A DNA stretch of 64,000 nt from Mytilisepta virgata. Lineage: Eukaryota > Mollusca > Bivalvia > Mytilida > Mytilidae. The stretch is taken from assembly GCA_028015205.1 (NCBI GenBank), contig CM051518.1, positions 52,438,372 to 52,502,371 on the forward strand. Direction: 5' to 3'. Of the stretch, positions 1-12,568 are shown one piece after another. Below the pieces are notes generated by a model, which did no database searches, was not told the DNA's origin, and saw only the letters and a list, made by a program, of their open reading frames with translations. The position numbers were made by a program, and so were the translations under genes. The number at the start of each line of letters is the position of its first letter. Within the stretch, counting starts at the first letter, position 1.

Positions 1-694
1 TACTGGGTACTATACATACACGATTACTACCTGCTTGGTACTATACATACAAGATTACTACCTACTGGGTACTATACATACAAGATTACTACCTACTAGG
101 TACTATACATACAAGATTACTACCTACTAGGTACTATACATACAAGATTACTACCTGCTGGGTACTACACATACAGGATTACTACCTACTAGATACTATA
201 CATACAAAATAACTACCTACCAGGAACTATACATACAAGATTACTACCTACAGGGTACTATACATACAGGATTACTACCTACTAGGTATTATACATACAA
301 GATTACTACCTACTAGGTGCTGTACATACACAATTACTACCTACTTGGTACTATACATACAAGATTACTACCTACCGGGTACTATACATACAAGATTACT
401 ACCTACTGGGTACTATACATACACGATTACTACCTACTTGGTACTATACATACAAGATTACTACCTACTGGGTACTATACATACAAGATTACTACCTACT
501 AGGTACTATACATACAAGATTACTACCTACTAGGTACTATACATACAAGATTACTACCTACTGGGTACTGTACATACAAGATTACTACCTACAACACCTA
601 CTGGGTTCTATAAATACAGGATTACTAGCTACTGGTTTCTATAAATACAAGATTACTACCTACTAGGTACCATACATACAAGATTAATACCTAC
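1..694. repeat. 31-bp minisatellite
   Basis: About 22 head-to-tail copies of a 31-bp unit containing 'GGTACTATACATACAAGATT' run from the window edge to about base 694, with single-base variants and decay in the last three copies. The left end lies outside the window. Because 31 is not a multiple of 3 and the unit lacks stops in some frames, long spurious reading frames with a 31-residue repeat (for example at 317-533) appear; they are not genes. Confidence 0.95.
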
Positions 695-1989
<1,295 letters not shown>

Positions 1990-1997
1990 TATAAATA
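1990..1997 (+). promoter_or_regulatory. candidate TATA box for the + strand carotenoid oxygenase
   Basis: TATAAATA lies 48-55 bases before the ATG at 2045, a reasonable spacing for a core promoter with a short 5' leader. Nothing else in the flank decides the transcription start. Confidence 0.4.
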
Positions 1998-2044
1998 CCA
2001 TAACTCACCCATTTTTGTTTAGTCTCTGGCTATTGTCTAAGAAT

Positions 2045-3753
2045 ATGAATATGTATTCCAAAATGGTTTTGTTGTTTGTGTTTAATTTTATGTCACTAGG
2101 AATATATGGGGATGATGACTTTAGTTCCTTGTTTTATGACAATAAGGATAGTTATGTAGACAAGCCTATAGTTTTTGAGAATCCTTTGCCAAACTGGTTG
2201 CGCGGTTCGTTGGTAAAGCTCTTTCAGTTCTTATGTTTTAATTTGTTTTTATTAGGTATTTACGAATATGAAAAATGGAAAAAACATTTTGTTTTACTTT
2301 ACACAGTATGTTTCAATTAAGGATAACAGTTTTTGAAGATATTTTAAGTAACAACTATTAATTATTTCAGGTAAGAACAGGCCCAGGATTATTTGGAAAT
2401 GGTCCAAGAAAATTTAAGCATGCCTTTGACGGATTTTCAAAAATATATAATTGGAAATTCTACGGAAATGGAACTGCGTCTTTTTCAACAAACTTTCTGC
2501 ATTCAATTGTTTATAACAATTCGATTAGAATTAACAATATTGATAATTACTTCACCTTCGAGAAGACAGTTCCTCCATTCCCACTAGCAGAAGCAGAGAT
2601 GGCAATTATAAAAGGAATGGACAACACTAATGTTAATGTATATAGCTTTTACAACTCTAAAACTAAAGATCATGAATATTCAGTGCTAGCTGACACTTGG
2701 AAGCTGTATCAGATAAACCCATTATCAATGGAGACGATTGGCCCGGTGAACGCAGCAAAACCACCAGGCACTGAAGGATTTATCAGCATAATGTCGTCCG
2801 CTCATCCTGTTCCAGAGCACGGTTCAGGCCATCATTTTACATTTTTGACTAGTGTTAGTATAATTCCAGGTGTAAAAAGTCGATTATCTGTCGTTCGAGT
2901 AAAATCGGCATTTGAACGAGAATTGGTTGCCCAATGGGAAGTTGACAGAGCACCTTATATGCATTCTTTTTCTGTAACACCAAATTATGTCATATTATTT
3001 GCCGCTCCCTATTATGCAAACCCGTTAATGTTGTTGAAAAATGCTGATGCAGTTTCGGGACTTGAATGGCTTCCGTTAGAAAAATCACACTTCTATGTTG
3101 TTAATATTAAAACAGGGAAAGTAATTACGCTTGAATCGACAGCTGTTAATCCGACACATCACGTCAATGCTTACGAGGAGGACAATAAAATTATCCTGGA
3201 TGTTTGTATCAGTAAAGACCCATTTTTTGCTTTAGCATTCGAAATTGAAACGATGAGAAACGCCAGCAAAAGAAACCTAGCGGAATACGAATCCGCTATT
3301 AACAGGTATAAAATAGACTTGGATAAAGAAGAGGTCCAGAGATCACAGTTTCCAACAAATAATTCAGAACCTTTTATGAATTATTTTGACATTCCGACTA
3401 TTAACGAACAGGTTCGCCATCAAAATTATTGTTATATTTACGGCGTCGGCTTTAAAATGGACTTCAAAACATTTTCAAAAACTGCTCTAATAAAGAAAAA
3501 TGTTTGCAAGAATAATGACGACAAATCTTGGTCAGTAGATGGTCATTTTCCTGTAGAAATGTGGTTTGTGCCCACACCAAATGCAACGAGAGAAGATGAT
3601 GGTATTCTGTTAACACCGGTTCTTCACGGAGAAAAACAGCAAAGTTACTTAATGATACTAAATGCCACCACAATGACTGTTATTAACAGAGCATATCTAC
3701 CATCAAGAGTTCCTTTTACTATCCATGGACGATTCTTTCTAGACGTTTTATGA
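2045..3753 (+). CDS. carotenoid oxygenase (BCO/RPE65/NinaB family), copy A
   Basis: Two exons, 2045-2212 and 2371-3753, joined by a phase-0 intron with GTAAAG donor and TTATTTCAG acceptor, encode about 516 residues, the usual size of carotenoid cleavage oxygenases. This family uses a non-haem Fe(II) held by four histidines to cleave or isomerise carotenoids or retinoids. The four expected histidines are visible: H201 (SSAHP), H254 (YMHSF), H320 (HHVNAYEE) and H508 (TIHGRF). GPGLFGNGPR near the start of exon 2 is also family-like. The ATG at 2045 opens a hydrophobic stretch of about 20 residues ending near GIYG, resembling a signal peptide, and the chain has several N-glycosylation sequons (NGT, NAS, NAT). 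Secretion or ER location is inferred. An in-frame TTG upstream is not a credible start. A convergent paralogue lies at 12569-15540. Substrate cannot be told from sequence alone. Confidence 0.93.
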
Positions 3754-3899
3754 AACTGTTACATTAATTTTGTTTTATTAAAGTAATATTATTTATATCG
3801 TAAACTGGATTCGTAACAATGACACGAGTTGCTATTTTCACTTCGATTTTTCTCATATTGCTTGCTTTGATATTTTCGACAAAATGCAGAGAAATAACC

Positions 3900-3905
3900 A
3901 ATAAA
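3900..3905 (+). terminator. candidate polyadenylation signal of copy A
   Basis: AATAAA lies 147 bases after the stop codon of the carotenoid oxygenase at 2045-3753, the first perfect hexamer downstream. Confidence 0.5.
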
Positions 3906-6550
3906 TGTATGTACTTTAAAATATTTGTTGTTTTCAATACAAGTTTTAATCAGAAATCAGTATTACTATTCTAGATAAGAATTAAAACTTAAAAATTTGC
4001 AGAAGGCACTTAACAGATGACAAGACTTTCTGAATTTTTTTCAGAAAACGAGTTGTTCCATTAGATTTCATACAGACCTTCCCATAAATACGCCATAACA
4101 AGGACCAGATGTGAAAACTCAATGAATTGCGCAATATGAATTTTGTTGTCCGAGGAAATAAGATCAAACCAGTGATAGACCTTGCATTTTCAGTGGGGTC
4201 TGAGATTTTCTTTATGTTGAAGGTCAGTATGAAAGGGGTATAGAAAATTCGTATGTTTTGAAGATGTATGATCTTAATAATTTTTTTCTACACGTGCAGT
4301 TATGGTGGCTGCACAATCTTTTTCCAGCCTTTTCAATCAGAATTTTATTCAGCCCAGCCTTATTATTTCCCCAATTCTTTTTTTTGTAAGTAGCACAATA
4401 TGGAGCAGTAACAAATATGTTGTTGTGCCTTGTGATTCTTATGTTTGTTACATCTTTTGGATGTGGATTGTAAGATTGTCAAGAAAATTATGGTAATATT
4501 TTTTTCGATTTTTGTTTGTTTGTGATTATATGATTTTGTGGACTGACGTTGAAGGTTTCTGCTGTAAACAGTTTACAAATTGCAAAGGATTCTACTCAAC
4601 CTGTGCTAGGGTTTCTCTTGAAATTGTATTGGTGTGAGATATCTTTCTTCGTGTAGAAGAACTCATTGAAACTTTCGAATGAAGAAAATCGAAAAAGGGA
4701 GCTTTCTTTACGTTAACTTTAGTCAGTTACATATAGTGATTTGTGTCTAATCCATCATATCCCATCTTTAATATTAGGAGTGAGAAGACGATGGGTGTAA
4801 ATGAACCGCATGATAGAACATGTTAAAAGTTATGTAGATAATGAATACCACATAAATAATACTTTTTAATTAGACCACATGCATAAGTGAAAGAACAAGA
4901 AAATATAAATACTTGCATAATGAAGTTATAATGCATTTCTGGATGTCCGCGATCAAAACTTTTGAAAGATATAAAAAGTGATACCAGTTGTACTGTAATG
5001 GTAAGAAATTTCCTTATTATCACAATGTAAGTAAGAAAATCCAAATCAAATCATGTAAGATGAGATACGTTTAAAAGAAATATCTAGTGTTATTTCGTAG
5101 CAGTAAATCAATTTGCGATGAAATTTTCTTGATAATATCTAATCACTGATCAAGGTGGCAATAATTTATTTCAGGCTAGCAAGTAACTGTAATATTATAA
5201 GCTAATCAACCATAGAATATTGACACATACATCGAAGAAGTTGGTATATTATTACTTAGAAAAGGAAAATTCACGAATTAAAAGTTAAAATAAGTAGATT
5301 ATACACGTGAAAGACTGTGAAGCATAAGTGGATTTATCAGTTTTCTCTTAAAGTTCTGAACAATAAAATGCACGAAAAGTTTTATATTTATGAAACACAC
5401 AGTAGCTTTTATCAAAAAACACACTGTTAAAACGAGGCCATTCTGACCCTGCTATCTAAATTTATAACGTCTAGCCAAATATTGCAGATATAGTAAGTGG
5501 TCACCTAGCTGATAATCACACTGTATTGACTTTTATAGTATGTTTTATACATCAGAGTGTCTGGACAGATTAACCAATGTTAAGTGTCAGTACCAAGTCA
5601 AACTATCCTGACTCCCTGTTTATGTTTGTGTTTTATGCTCTTTTAAGTTATCTTTTGTCCAGGGTTCTGTCTGTTGGGTGACATTTTGTTGTTTACTGGA
5701 TTTAGCAGTGGCCTCTTTTAAACGTTTTAAACAAAATCATACATTGGAAGTTTTAAATTCATACACCCCCCCCTTCCCCGCCCCCAAGTATGGTTTTACA
5801 AAAAATAAAGGCTGGACTTAGCAGTGGTCTCTTTAAGTTTTAAACAATAATATACATGAAAAGTTTTAAATCCATTCAACACAAAGAAACATAAGCTGGG
5901 TTTAGCAGTAGTCTCTATAAGTTTAAAAGAATAATTTTCATCAAAAGCTTTGAAATTCATTCAACAAACAGATGTTACAAAAATACGCGCTAGATTTAGC
6001 GATGGTGTCTGAGTTTTAAACACACAGAAGGTTTTACATAAATACTTTTTGTTTATTCTTTTCAATGCAATAATTATTAAATTATATTTTGGCCTTTAAT
6101 TTTTTTTTTCTTTATTACGTATAATTATTTTAAGTTTAAAAGATCAGACGAAATTCATAAGGGCAATTTGGCATCTGGAACCCAGTTCAGTTTACATGTG
6201 ATTTGATGGGTCTTTTCTTGCCTTTGTTCATCGACAGAATCATTGAATCAAACTTCTTGATCAAGTTATTATATCATTTCAACAATTTAACACTGGAAAT
6301 ATACTGAGGTTTCAAGAATTTTGGTCAAGAGCGTACCTGTGGAAATTAATCAATAACTGGTCATTATTACATAACGGAATTTTATCAGTTATTTATGTTA
6401 ATAGCAGTTCGCACTGAGATTGTATCACCCGGCAGCACATGTACAGTGGTTCTGAAGGATCGTAAAATATCAATGCCCATATTAACATAAATAACGGATC
6501 CCCGAATTGGCCTTATCTTTTGTAAGTCTTTCATCTGAACTGGGACTAGT
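3906..6550. other. intergenic, no gene seen
   Basis: AT-rich spacer between carotenoid oxygenase copy A and the pseudogene fragment at 6558. Short open frames (3982-4167 -, 4302-4496 +, 4823-5044 -) show no motif. The only structure I see is the degenerate repeat at 5690-6040. Confidence 0.6.
5690..6040. repeat. degenerate tandem repeat, about 85-115 bp unit
   Basis: A block with core 'TTTAGCAGTGGTCTC' followed by a 'GTTTTAAACAATAAT'-like segment recurs at about 5701, 5818, 5901 and 5995. Copies differ in length and by many substitutions, and the first contains a C-rich insert near 5765. Confidence 0.7.
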
Positions 6551-6557
6551 TATAATA

Positions 6558-6713
6558 GATGGAAATCTGTTGACACAGGTTCTTCATGGAGATAAAGAGC
6601 AGAGTTACTTAATGATACTAAATGCCATTATAACGACTGTTATTAACAGAGTATATCTACCATCATGAGTTCCTTTTACTTTTCATGGAAGATTCTTTCC
6701 CGATCTAATATAA
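6558..6713 (+). pseudogene. 3' fragment of a third carotenoid oxygenase
   Basis: The translation in one frame matches the last ~50 codons of the gene at 2045-3753, including SYLMILNA, VINR, YLPS, VPFT and HGRFF, with the iron-ligand histidine position retained. One Arg codon has become TGA (6666-6668) and the frame ends at TAA 6711-6713. No upstream exon homology is visible before about 6555, so this is a truncated dead duplicate lying between the two intact convergent genes. Confidence 0.85.
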
Positions 6714-8276
6714 AAATGAAAACTAATTTGTTTCAAATATTTTTATAACACCTTAGTTATAAATGACACGACATGACAATATAATGTATTGCAACCCTTC
6801 GATATCAAAGTGCTATGAAAAAAATTCTGGTCATAAATATGTGTAGTATAATTCCTACATCTGTGATAAATCGAATTATCATTATTGTGCAAAGCCAGGA
6901 TTCGACGTAGTTTGCATGTTGATAGTGTTTTAAAAAATTTATAAACTGCACTTAAAGAAAATAAAAAAAATATATGTGGGGAAAAAAGGGGGAGGGAGTT
7001 AAAGAGATACAAAATTTCATTTCATCTATATATAAATATTGATTTAATTTCCAATCTTACGAGTTTTTCCATGACATCGATGGCGAGTTAAGATGGTGAA
7101 ATTGTTAAAATGAGACAGGGATCATATAATACTATCTTCATATACAGTTCCTGAATCAGGTGATCTGAATTGAACAATTACATGCATATATCACATGTTG
7201 GTCTTCTTTTCCCTTTTAACACCCAGTCGACATTAAATTTTAATCTTTGGATTATGATACACATGATATCAAATATTAAATTGATCTAGAAAAGTTTTAA
7301 TATGCCGATTTCGATTAACATAATTACACTGACCTAACCCAGTTAATGGACACTTAAACAGATAGATAATAATAATAAAAAAGAAACAATCAAGGATGAA
7401 TTTCTTAAAATTAAACTGTATGTTTTGTTATAATAAGCCAAAATGTAGAGCGAATCATTTGACTCCAAACGTTCTGACTTAGAATTGACTTGGGTCTTTA
7501 GACATCAAAGCAAACATTCTTTTTATGAAACTGGAAAATTTGCCGATTGTATGGAATAATAAAGCAAAATAAAAGCTAACGAACCATCATGGTTAGGTAT
7601 GCAGAGAATAAACTGTATCACAAAATACCGAAATAAATTTGATGGACTGTATGGCCATTTCGTTGACTGACAACTCATCAGCAGTGCTCGAGATCAAAAT
7701 ATTGGAAAACCAGTTAAAGATATAATGGTGAATTAATAAGCACAACCATCAAAAATCAAAACAGTTCACATTAATAGATAATACAAGAGGGGTCATCAAC
7801 ACGGTGTATAGTCGGTTCCGAATGTAGGTACAGGTGTACGGCAATTTGCGCATGAAACAGCCGGGAGGTACAAATACCAAGGTAGGAAAAAAGGTACAGC
7901 GAATAGCTTGGTCAGTAAATATAAAACTTACCAAGCTATTCGCTATACGAACGAACGAAACTTTAAAGCGTCTTCTATCAAAACGGACCATTCCCTTTTC
8001 AAACGAACAAAATCCTGACATAATAATGCATCGTTGTAAAGATTTGTATCAAAATTAACGTGACCATCATCTTATTTAATTCGCTATATGCGAAATTCTC
8101 TTGTCACCAATACTTTTTGCTGGTAATGGTCATGATATTTATGTGATATTTTTCCCCATATGCTTAAATTTTCAGATTGTTAAAGTTAAATGAGAGGAAC
8201 AAACATGTGCAACAAACGTCTACGGACACATTAAGATAAAGCCTTTTAAATAGTTTGTAAAACCAAGTATTCTTAC
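6714..8276. other. intergenic, small hairpin only
   Basis: No gene supported. An inverted repeat with 'AGCGAATAGCTTGGT' arms lies at 7899-7946. Overlapping frames on both strands at 7749-8058 arise from this palindromic neighbourhood and have no recognised domain. Confidence 0.5.
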
Positions 8277-8488
8277 CTTGGCCTCCTGGCTGTATCACGC
8301 GCAAATTTCTGTACAGTAGTACCTATATATCCAGTGCCGATGATACACCGTGATCCAACAATCATAAATCCAGAGATAAAGACAAACAGAGATGGAGAAG
8401 TATGAGCACAATTTCTGCCTTTAATAGGAAAACCACTATGCTGCCCACGTTTATAATACATGATAGAAGCAGGTCGTTCATCTAACAC
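8277..8488 (-). CDS. possible orphan exon with a membrane segment
   Basis: An open stretch of about 70 codons on the - strand ends at a good donor (CCAAG|GTAAGA, intron from 8276). It contains a hydrophobic run beginning SLFVFISGFMIVGS that could span a membrane, followed by a basic tail (ARDTARRPR). The frame begins just after a stop and next to an AG, so it would be an internal exon rather than a start. I recognise no family and see no partner exons nearby. It may be a stray exon, an alternative exon of a gene outside the window, or chance. Confidence 0.3.
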
Positions 8489-8579
8489 TTAGGCATCACC
8501 AAATATGTCATCGAACGACGTGTGTAAATTCTCTAACTCTAAAATACAACTGTACGGGAAAGTTTGAGACGGAGAAAAG

Positions 8580-9800
8580 AAAATACTATAAGACATAAAG
8601 AAAGACACAGGCATTGAACAGCACAATATTACAGAACAACACAAAAAGCTAAAGCATTAACAACATAAACTCCACTAAAAACAGGCTTGAACTGAGGTGC
8701 TCCGGAATTGATTAGCAATTATTGCCTCTTACAAGACAACCGCCATATAGCTCATGTCAAGTCCATTAAAATATCGCGATAAATAAACAACAAAACTAAG
8801 ACATATGGAAGAGTTAAGATTTTATCTGAGCAAATGATATTTATTGGGAATGAAAACACCATACGCCGGTGTTGCTTGAATGTTAACAATTGCTACCGAT
8901 GAACAGGAAGTTGACAAATGGAAAAGTCATCAGGTTGTCGTACATTTTCGCTTGAAGTTACCCTTTATCGTCAATAGAAAGGGCCGACGTTCGAGCTTTA
9001 TTTCAAGCTAAGTGTGATAGATGGGATATAGATAATCATCTAATAAAAATAAATAAATAATAAATAAATAAATACAATCCTGATATCAAGTTCCCATGAA
9101 AAATGTGAAAGTAATGTTTTATCAGTGCATTTTCCAGTAACATCAATATACTTGGACCTAATTTTTCGACAAAAATAACAAATCTTAAAGGGCAGAAACT
9201 ATTCTTTCTCATTCCATTTCAAATTTTATTTTTTAGACAAATCTACCACATGAGAACAGAAACATAACAAACAAATATTAAGCAGAAATAGCCAAAAGAA
9301 TAAATAAATAAATAATTCAATAAAAAATACACACACATAGCAAAAAATAGCAATTTGTAGCCTCAAAAAGGGGGAATGACATCAGATGCTCCAGAATGGC
9401 CGGGAAGTGAAACAAGACCATTGACGAGAACAAACACCACAAAACTACACCAAATTAAATAAAATAGATGCATAGTATATAGCAAACCCTTAAAATGTCT
9501 ACAAGAAGAAGAAGCAAAAACTAAAACACTAGCAATTATAATTCTCACAAAAATATGGGAAATCCATAAAGTGTTACGGAATGGTGAGGATGTTCTACTC
9601 TGTTGACGGCACCCGTCACATCGGTTAACATCCAGGATAGTGTCAAATGCAGTGAGGTGTCAATTCCAGTAAGAAGTGAAAAGTAACTAATTAAGATGTC
9701 TAGTCTCATTTGTCAGATAGAAACTTCCAATTGGTTAATCAATTTGTAAGGTCTACAATATTTTGGAGTGATGAAATTCTAAAGGGTAAGATTATTTTCT
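8580..9800. repeat. decayed tails of a reverse-transcriptase element
   Basis: 8580-8760 contains 'AGGTGCTCCGGAA', and 9240-9800 contains 'GGGAATGACATCAGATGCTC', 'GTGAGGTGTCAATTCC' and a degraded form of the 'GATGACGACCGTAAAA' block. The same ordered blocks flank the reverse transcriptase remnants at 36.5-37.3 kb and 50.8-54.6 kb, and part of them recurs at 43.85-44.02 kb. No coding potential remains here. Confidence 0.6.
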
Positions 9801-9875
9801 TTCTCATAAAATTTTAATCCGTTTAGAAATGAATTAGAATTATAATGACATACCAATATAATGTCTGGTAATAAC

Positions 9876-11880
9876 TTAATGAGGGGGGAGGGGTATAACT
9901 GTTATGCTGTTATAGGGGAAATTAATTCTTTGTTATCTGTTATTCCTAAAATTTGTTTGCTGTTAGCTGTTACTGTCTTTTTCCTTGTTAGCTGTTATAG
10001 GACAATTTTTTTTTGTTATCTGTTATTGTGAGAATGTAATTGCTGTTATCAGTTATTGAAAATTGGAATGTTAGAATTTCGACAGGCAATTTTAGATAGA
10101 AATTGAAGATCACTGAAAATTGGGGTTCTACCACTGCTAATATAATGCTCCTTACTCGGAGAAGGATTTCTGTTACATACCCATCAAAGACCATCACTTA
10201 AACATACGTTTCTTTCCCCTGTTGTTATTGATCCTCACCAAAACATGGATGTGCCAGAAAGTGAGGCGGCAAACCAAGATCATAGTCCTGATAGCATTAT
10301 AGAAATTCTGAACTCTGTGGTTTTCAACCACCTCAATTAATGTTTACCATACTTAGTTTTTTTTATACTCTGTTAAAAAATTATAAAATTATTCTGGTCG
10401 CAATGTTTTATGATTAAATGTATCTTTTTTTTTGGCTTTCCGAATTTTAGTCTACAGAATATGTTATCAAAACTTGAAATATACATTGTTCATATCTGAG
10501 TTTAATAATTTTTTACTTTCTGTTGTTTGCACATGGATAATACTCAATATTCAATCAGAATATCTTACACTTGTGCACTATATGTTTCTTCTGCGTAATT
10601 CCAAATTCAAACAGATATATACAAACGAACAGATGTTTAAAAAGGTGCGGCAGTCCGAAATGAAACCTTGTGATTTTTCCTACTTAAAAGTAATATTCTT
10701 TATTCTAGATTCTAATCCAATGTTGTTTTTTTTAACCTGGATTTTCACTGGATAATTTTGAAAATTTCAAGCCATCAATCCTGCAGTCAATATCCCATGA
10801 GATGACGACACTTGCAACTTGTGACTTTCGTAATCCAAAATTACTTTTATTAAAAAAAAATTCAATCTTTACCCTTGTATTAAAATTGTGATAGTATTAA
10901 GGATGATCGCTGGTCTAATAGGATAGATTAGAGAAATAGGATTTGAAATAGGTGTTTTAGATTAAAAGAATATATGAATAGTAAACAAATAAGCAAGAAA
11001 AAAATATAGGTTCATGTGCTCATTTTAGAGCTATAAGGCCTTGAAAATTTGCAGGAAATGGGGTTTCTCTGGATTTTTCATTGTCTTTGCATTGGCAACC
11101 TCAGTCTCTCAAAAATGTATGAAAAAATAAAAAGGATTTCATAAAATTTTGTAAACTACCATTTTAAGGTATATATGATTAAATTATAAAAGAAAAAGTA
11201 GGTGTTCATGGGAAAAAAAAATTCATGTTTAAGAAACTGATAAAACCCGAGGATTCCGAAAATCTGACAAAAAGACCAAAACATGATCAGCGAGCATCCT
11301 TAATATATTTCAACATTTATTGGCATTAGTGACCTCAATTTGCAACCATCAAATCCACAATATTGTTTGATCTTTGGGCATCTTTAAAATAGATTTTACT
11401 GATATACAGTAAAGATTAGTAGGTTCTAAAACGAGTTCAAAGTGAACTCTGGAAAATCTTAAAGGAGTTTTTAAAATGCAGGCCTTCACTGAGTGGAGAG
11501 AAGCGGTACGAGGGGAAATTCGCTGAATTTAAAAAAGGATTGGAAGATTTTCCAGTAGTACACTTTTGAACGAGTATATGGACATGTACCTATTTCTATT
11601 TAAAGTTTCCTGTACTTTAGTAGATTCATTGTCTACATGTCAACTTTCAAATGTTGCTTTCTTATTTTAGTTATGATCAGTTATTAAACATAAATCAACA
11701 TACTTCTAATGATGTTTAAAACTGTTATTAGCCATTTTCGATTTACTGTTATCTGTTATTGATTTTCATTTACTGTTATCTGTTTTTATCACTTTCGATT
11801 CCTTGTTATCTGTTTTAAGCCAAATCAATTTGCTGTTTTGCTGTTATTGCCCCCCCCCCCCCCTTGCCCCCCTCCTTAAT
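9876..11880. mobile_element. G-tract-ended element with TGTTATCTGTTAT arrays
   Basis: The left end reads TTAATGAGGGGGG and the right end, reversed, ATTAAGGAGGGGGG. Just inside each end is an array of the motif TGTTATCTGTTATT spaced by about 15-30 bases (about 9890-10066 and 11680-11850); the motif runs the same way at both ends. The interior holds no convincing gene: a 31-codon frame from ATG 10246 and an AT-rich frame at 10432-10755 have no motif. An imperfect inverted repeat with 'CTGGAAAATCTT' arms lies at about 11432-11565. I infer a non-autonomous transposon-like unit. Confidence 0.55.
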
Positions 11881-12568
11881 CATTTGAAATTAGCAAATAT
11901 GCCTCGGGAGCAGTCCAAAAGGTAATAGAGTGTATGGAATACAATGAGCAATGAAACGCCACACAATAACACTGAAAACTAAAGAGAACAGGGACTTCTC
12001 TTTACAACTAGAGGGGAAACGAAGTGTGTTTGATGGGTAAATTCTAGAAATCTGATTATAATCTCATGAAATAATCATAGTAGATATATTTGACATTGAC
12101 TTTATCATGTATGACAAATAGAATTATTATACATTGTACATTAAATGATATGATAGGATCCTAGAGTTCAATACAAAAAATTGATATATTTTTTTTGTAC
12201 ACTTTCTTGAAAGAAATTTTAAAATTTTTGATGATAAACTTTTTGGAACGCAATGTCTGTCCGACGCCCTGACATACACACATATATTGGTATGTGTTTG
12301 AAGGGTGCGTTAAACTAAAAAATTCTGTACTAGCTTCGCCGCCGTTAAACATCGTGTGTATATTGAGATACATATTTAGCAGTTGGCTTAGCAGCAAGTA
12401 GAAAACGATTTTACATAACAAAATCGAACATATATTTTTTTTTTATTTCACGCGAATCAAGACATCTGAATAGACCGTATATCTAAATTTTACTTTTTCA
12501 TGTTTGCAGTAAAACTTTGTCAATTATTTTAAGAACATAATTTCTATATATACATGGATGGAATTATT

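Noticed and set aside
317..533. Two overlapping 61-62 residue frames of Tyr/Thr-rich repeats
   Set aside because: They are readings of the 31-bp minisatellite, with the repeat period equal to the nucleotide unit; no independent coding signal.
1..694. CRISPR-like array
   Set aside because: The copies are contiguous with no unique spacers, and the DNA is eukaryotic; it is a minisatellite.
2015..2044. TTG-started extension of the copy A first exon
   Set aside because: A non-ATG start is not needed; ATG 2045 starts directly before the signal-like helix.
10432..10755. 107-codon + strand frame
   Set aside because: Strongly AT-driven composition (Phe, Ile, Leu, Asn), no motif, inside a transposon-like segment.
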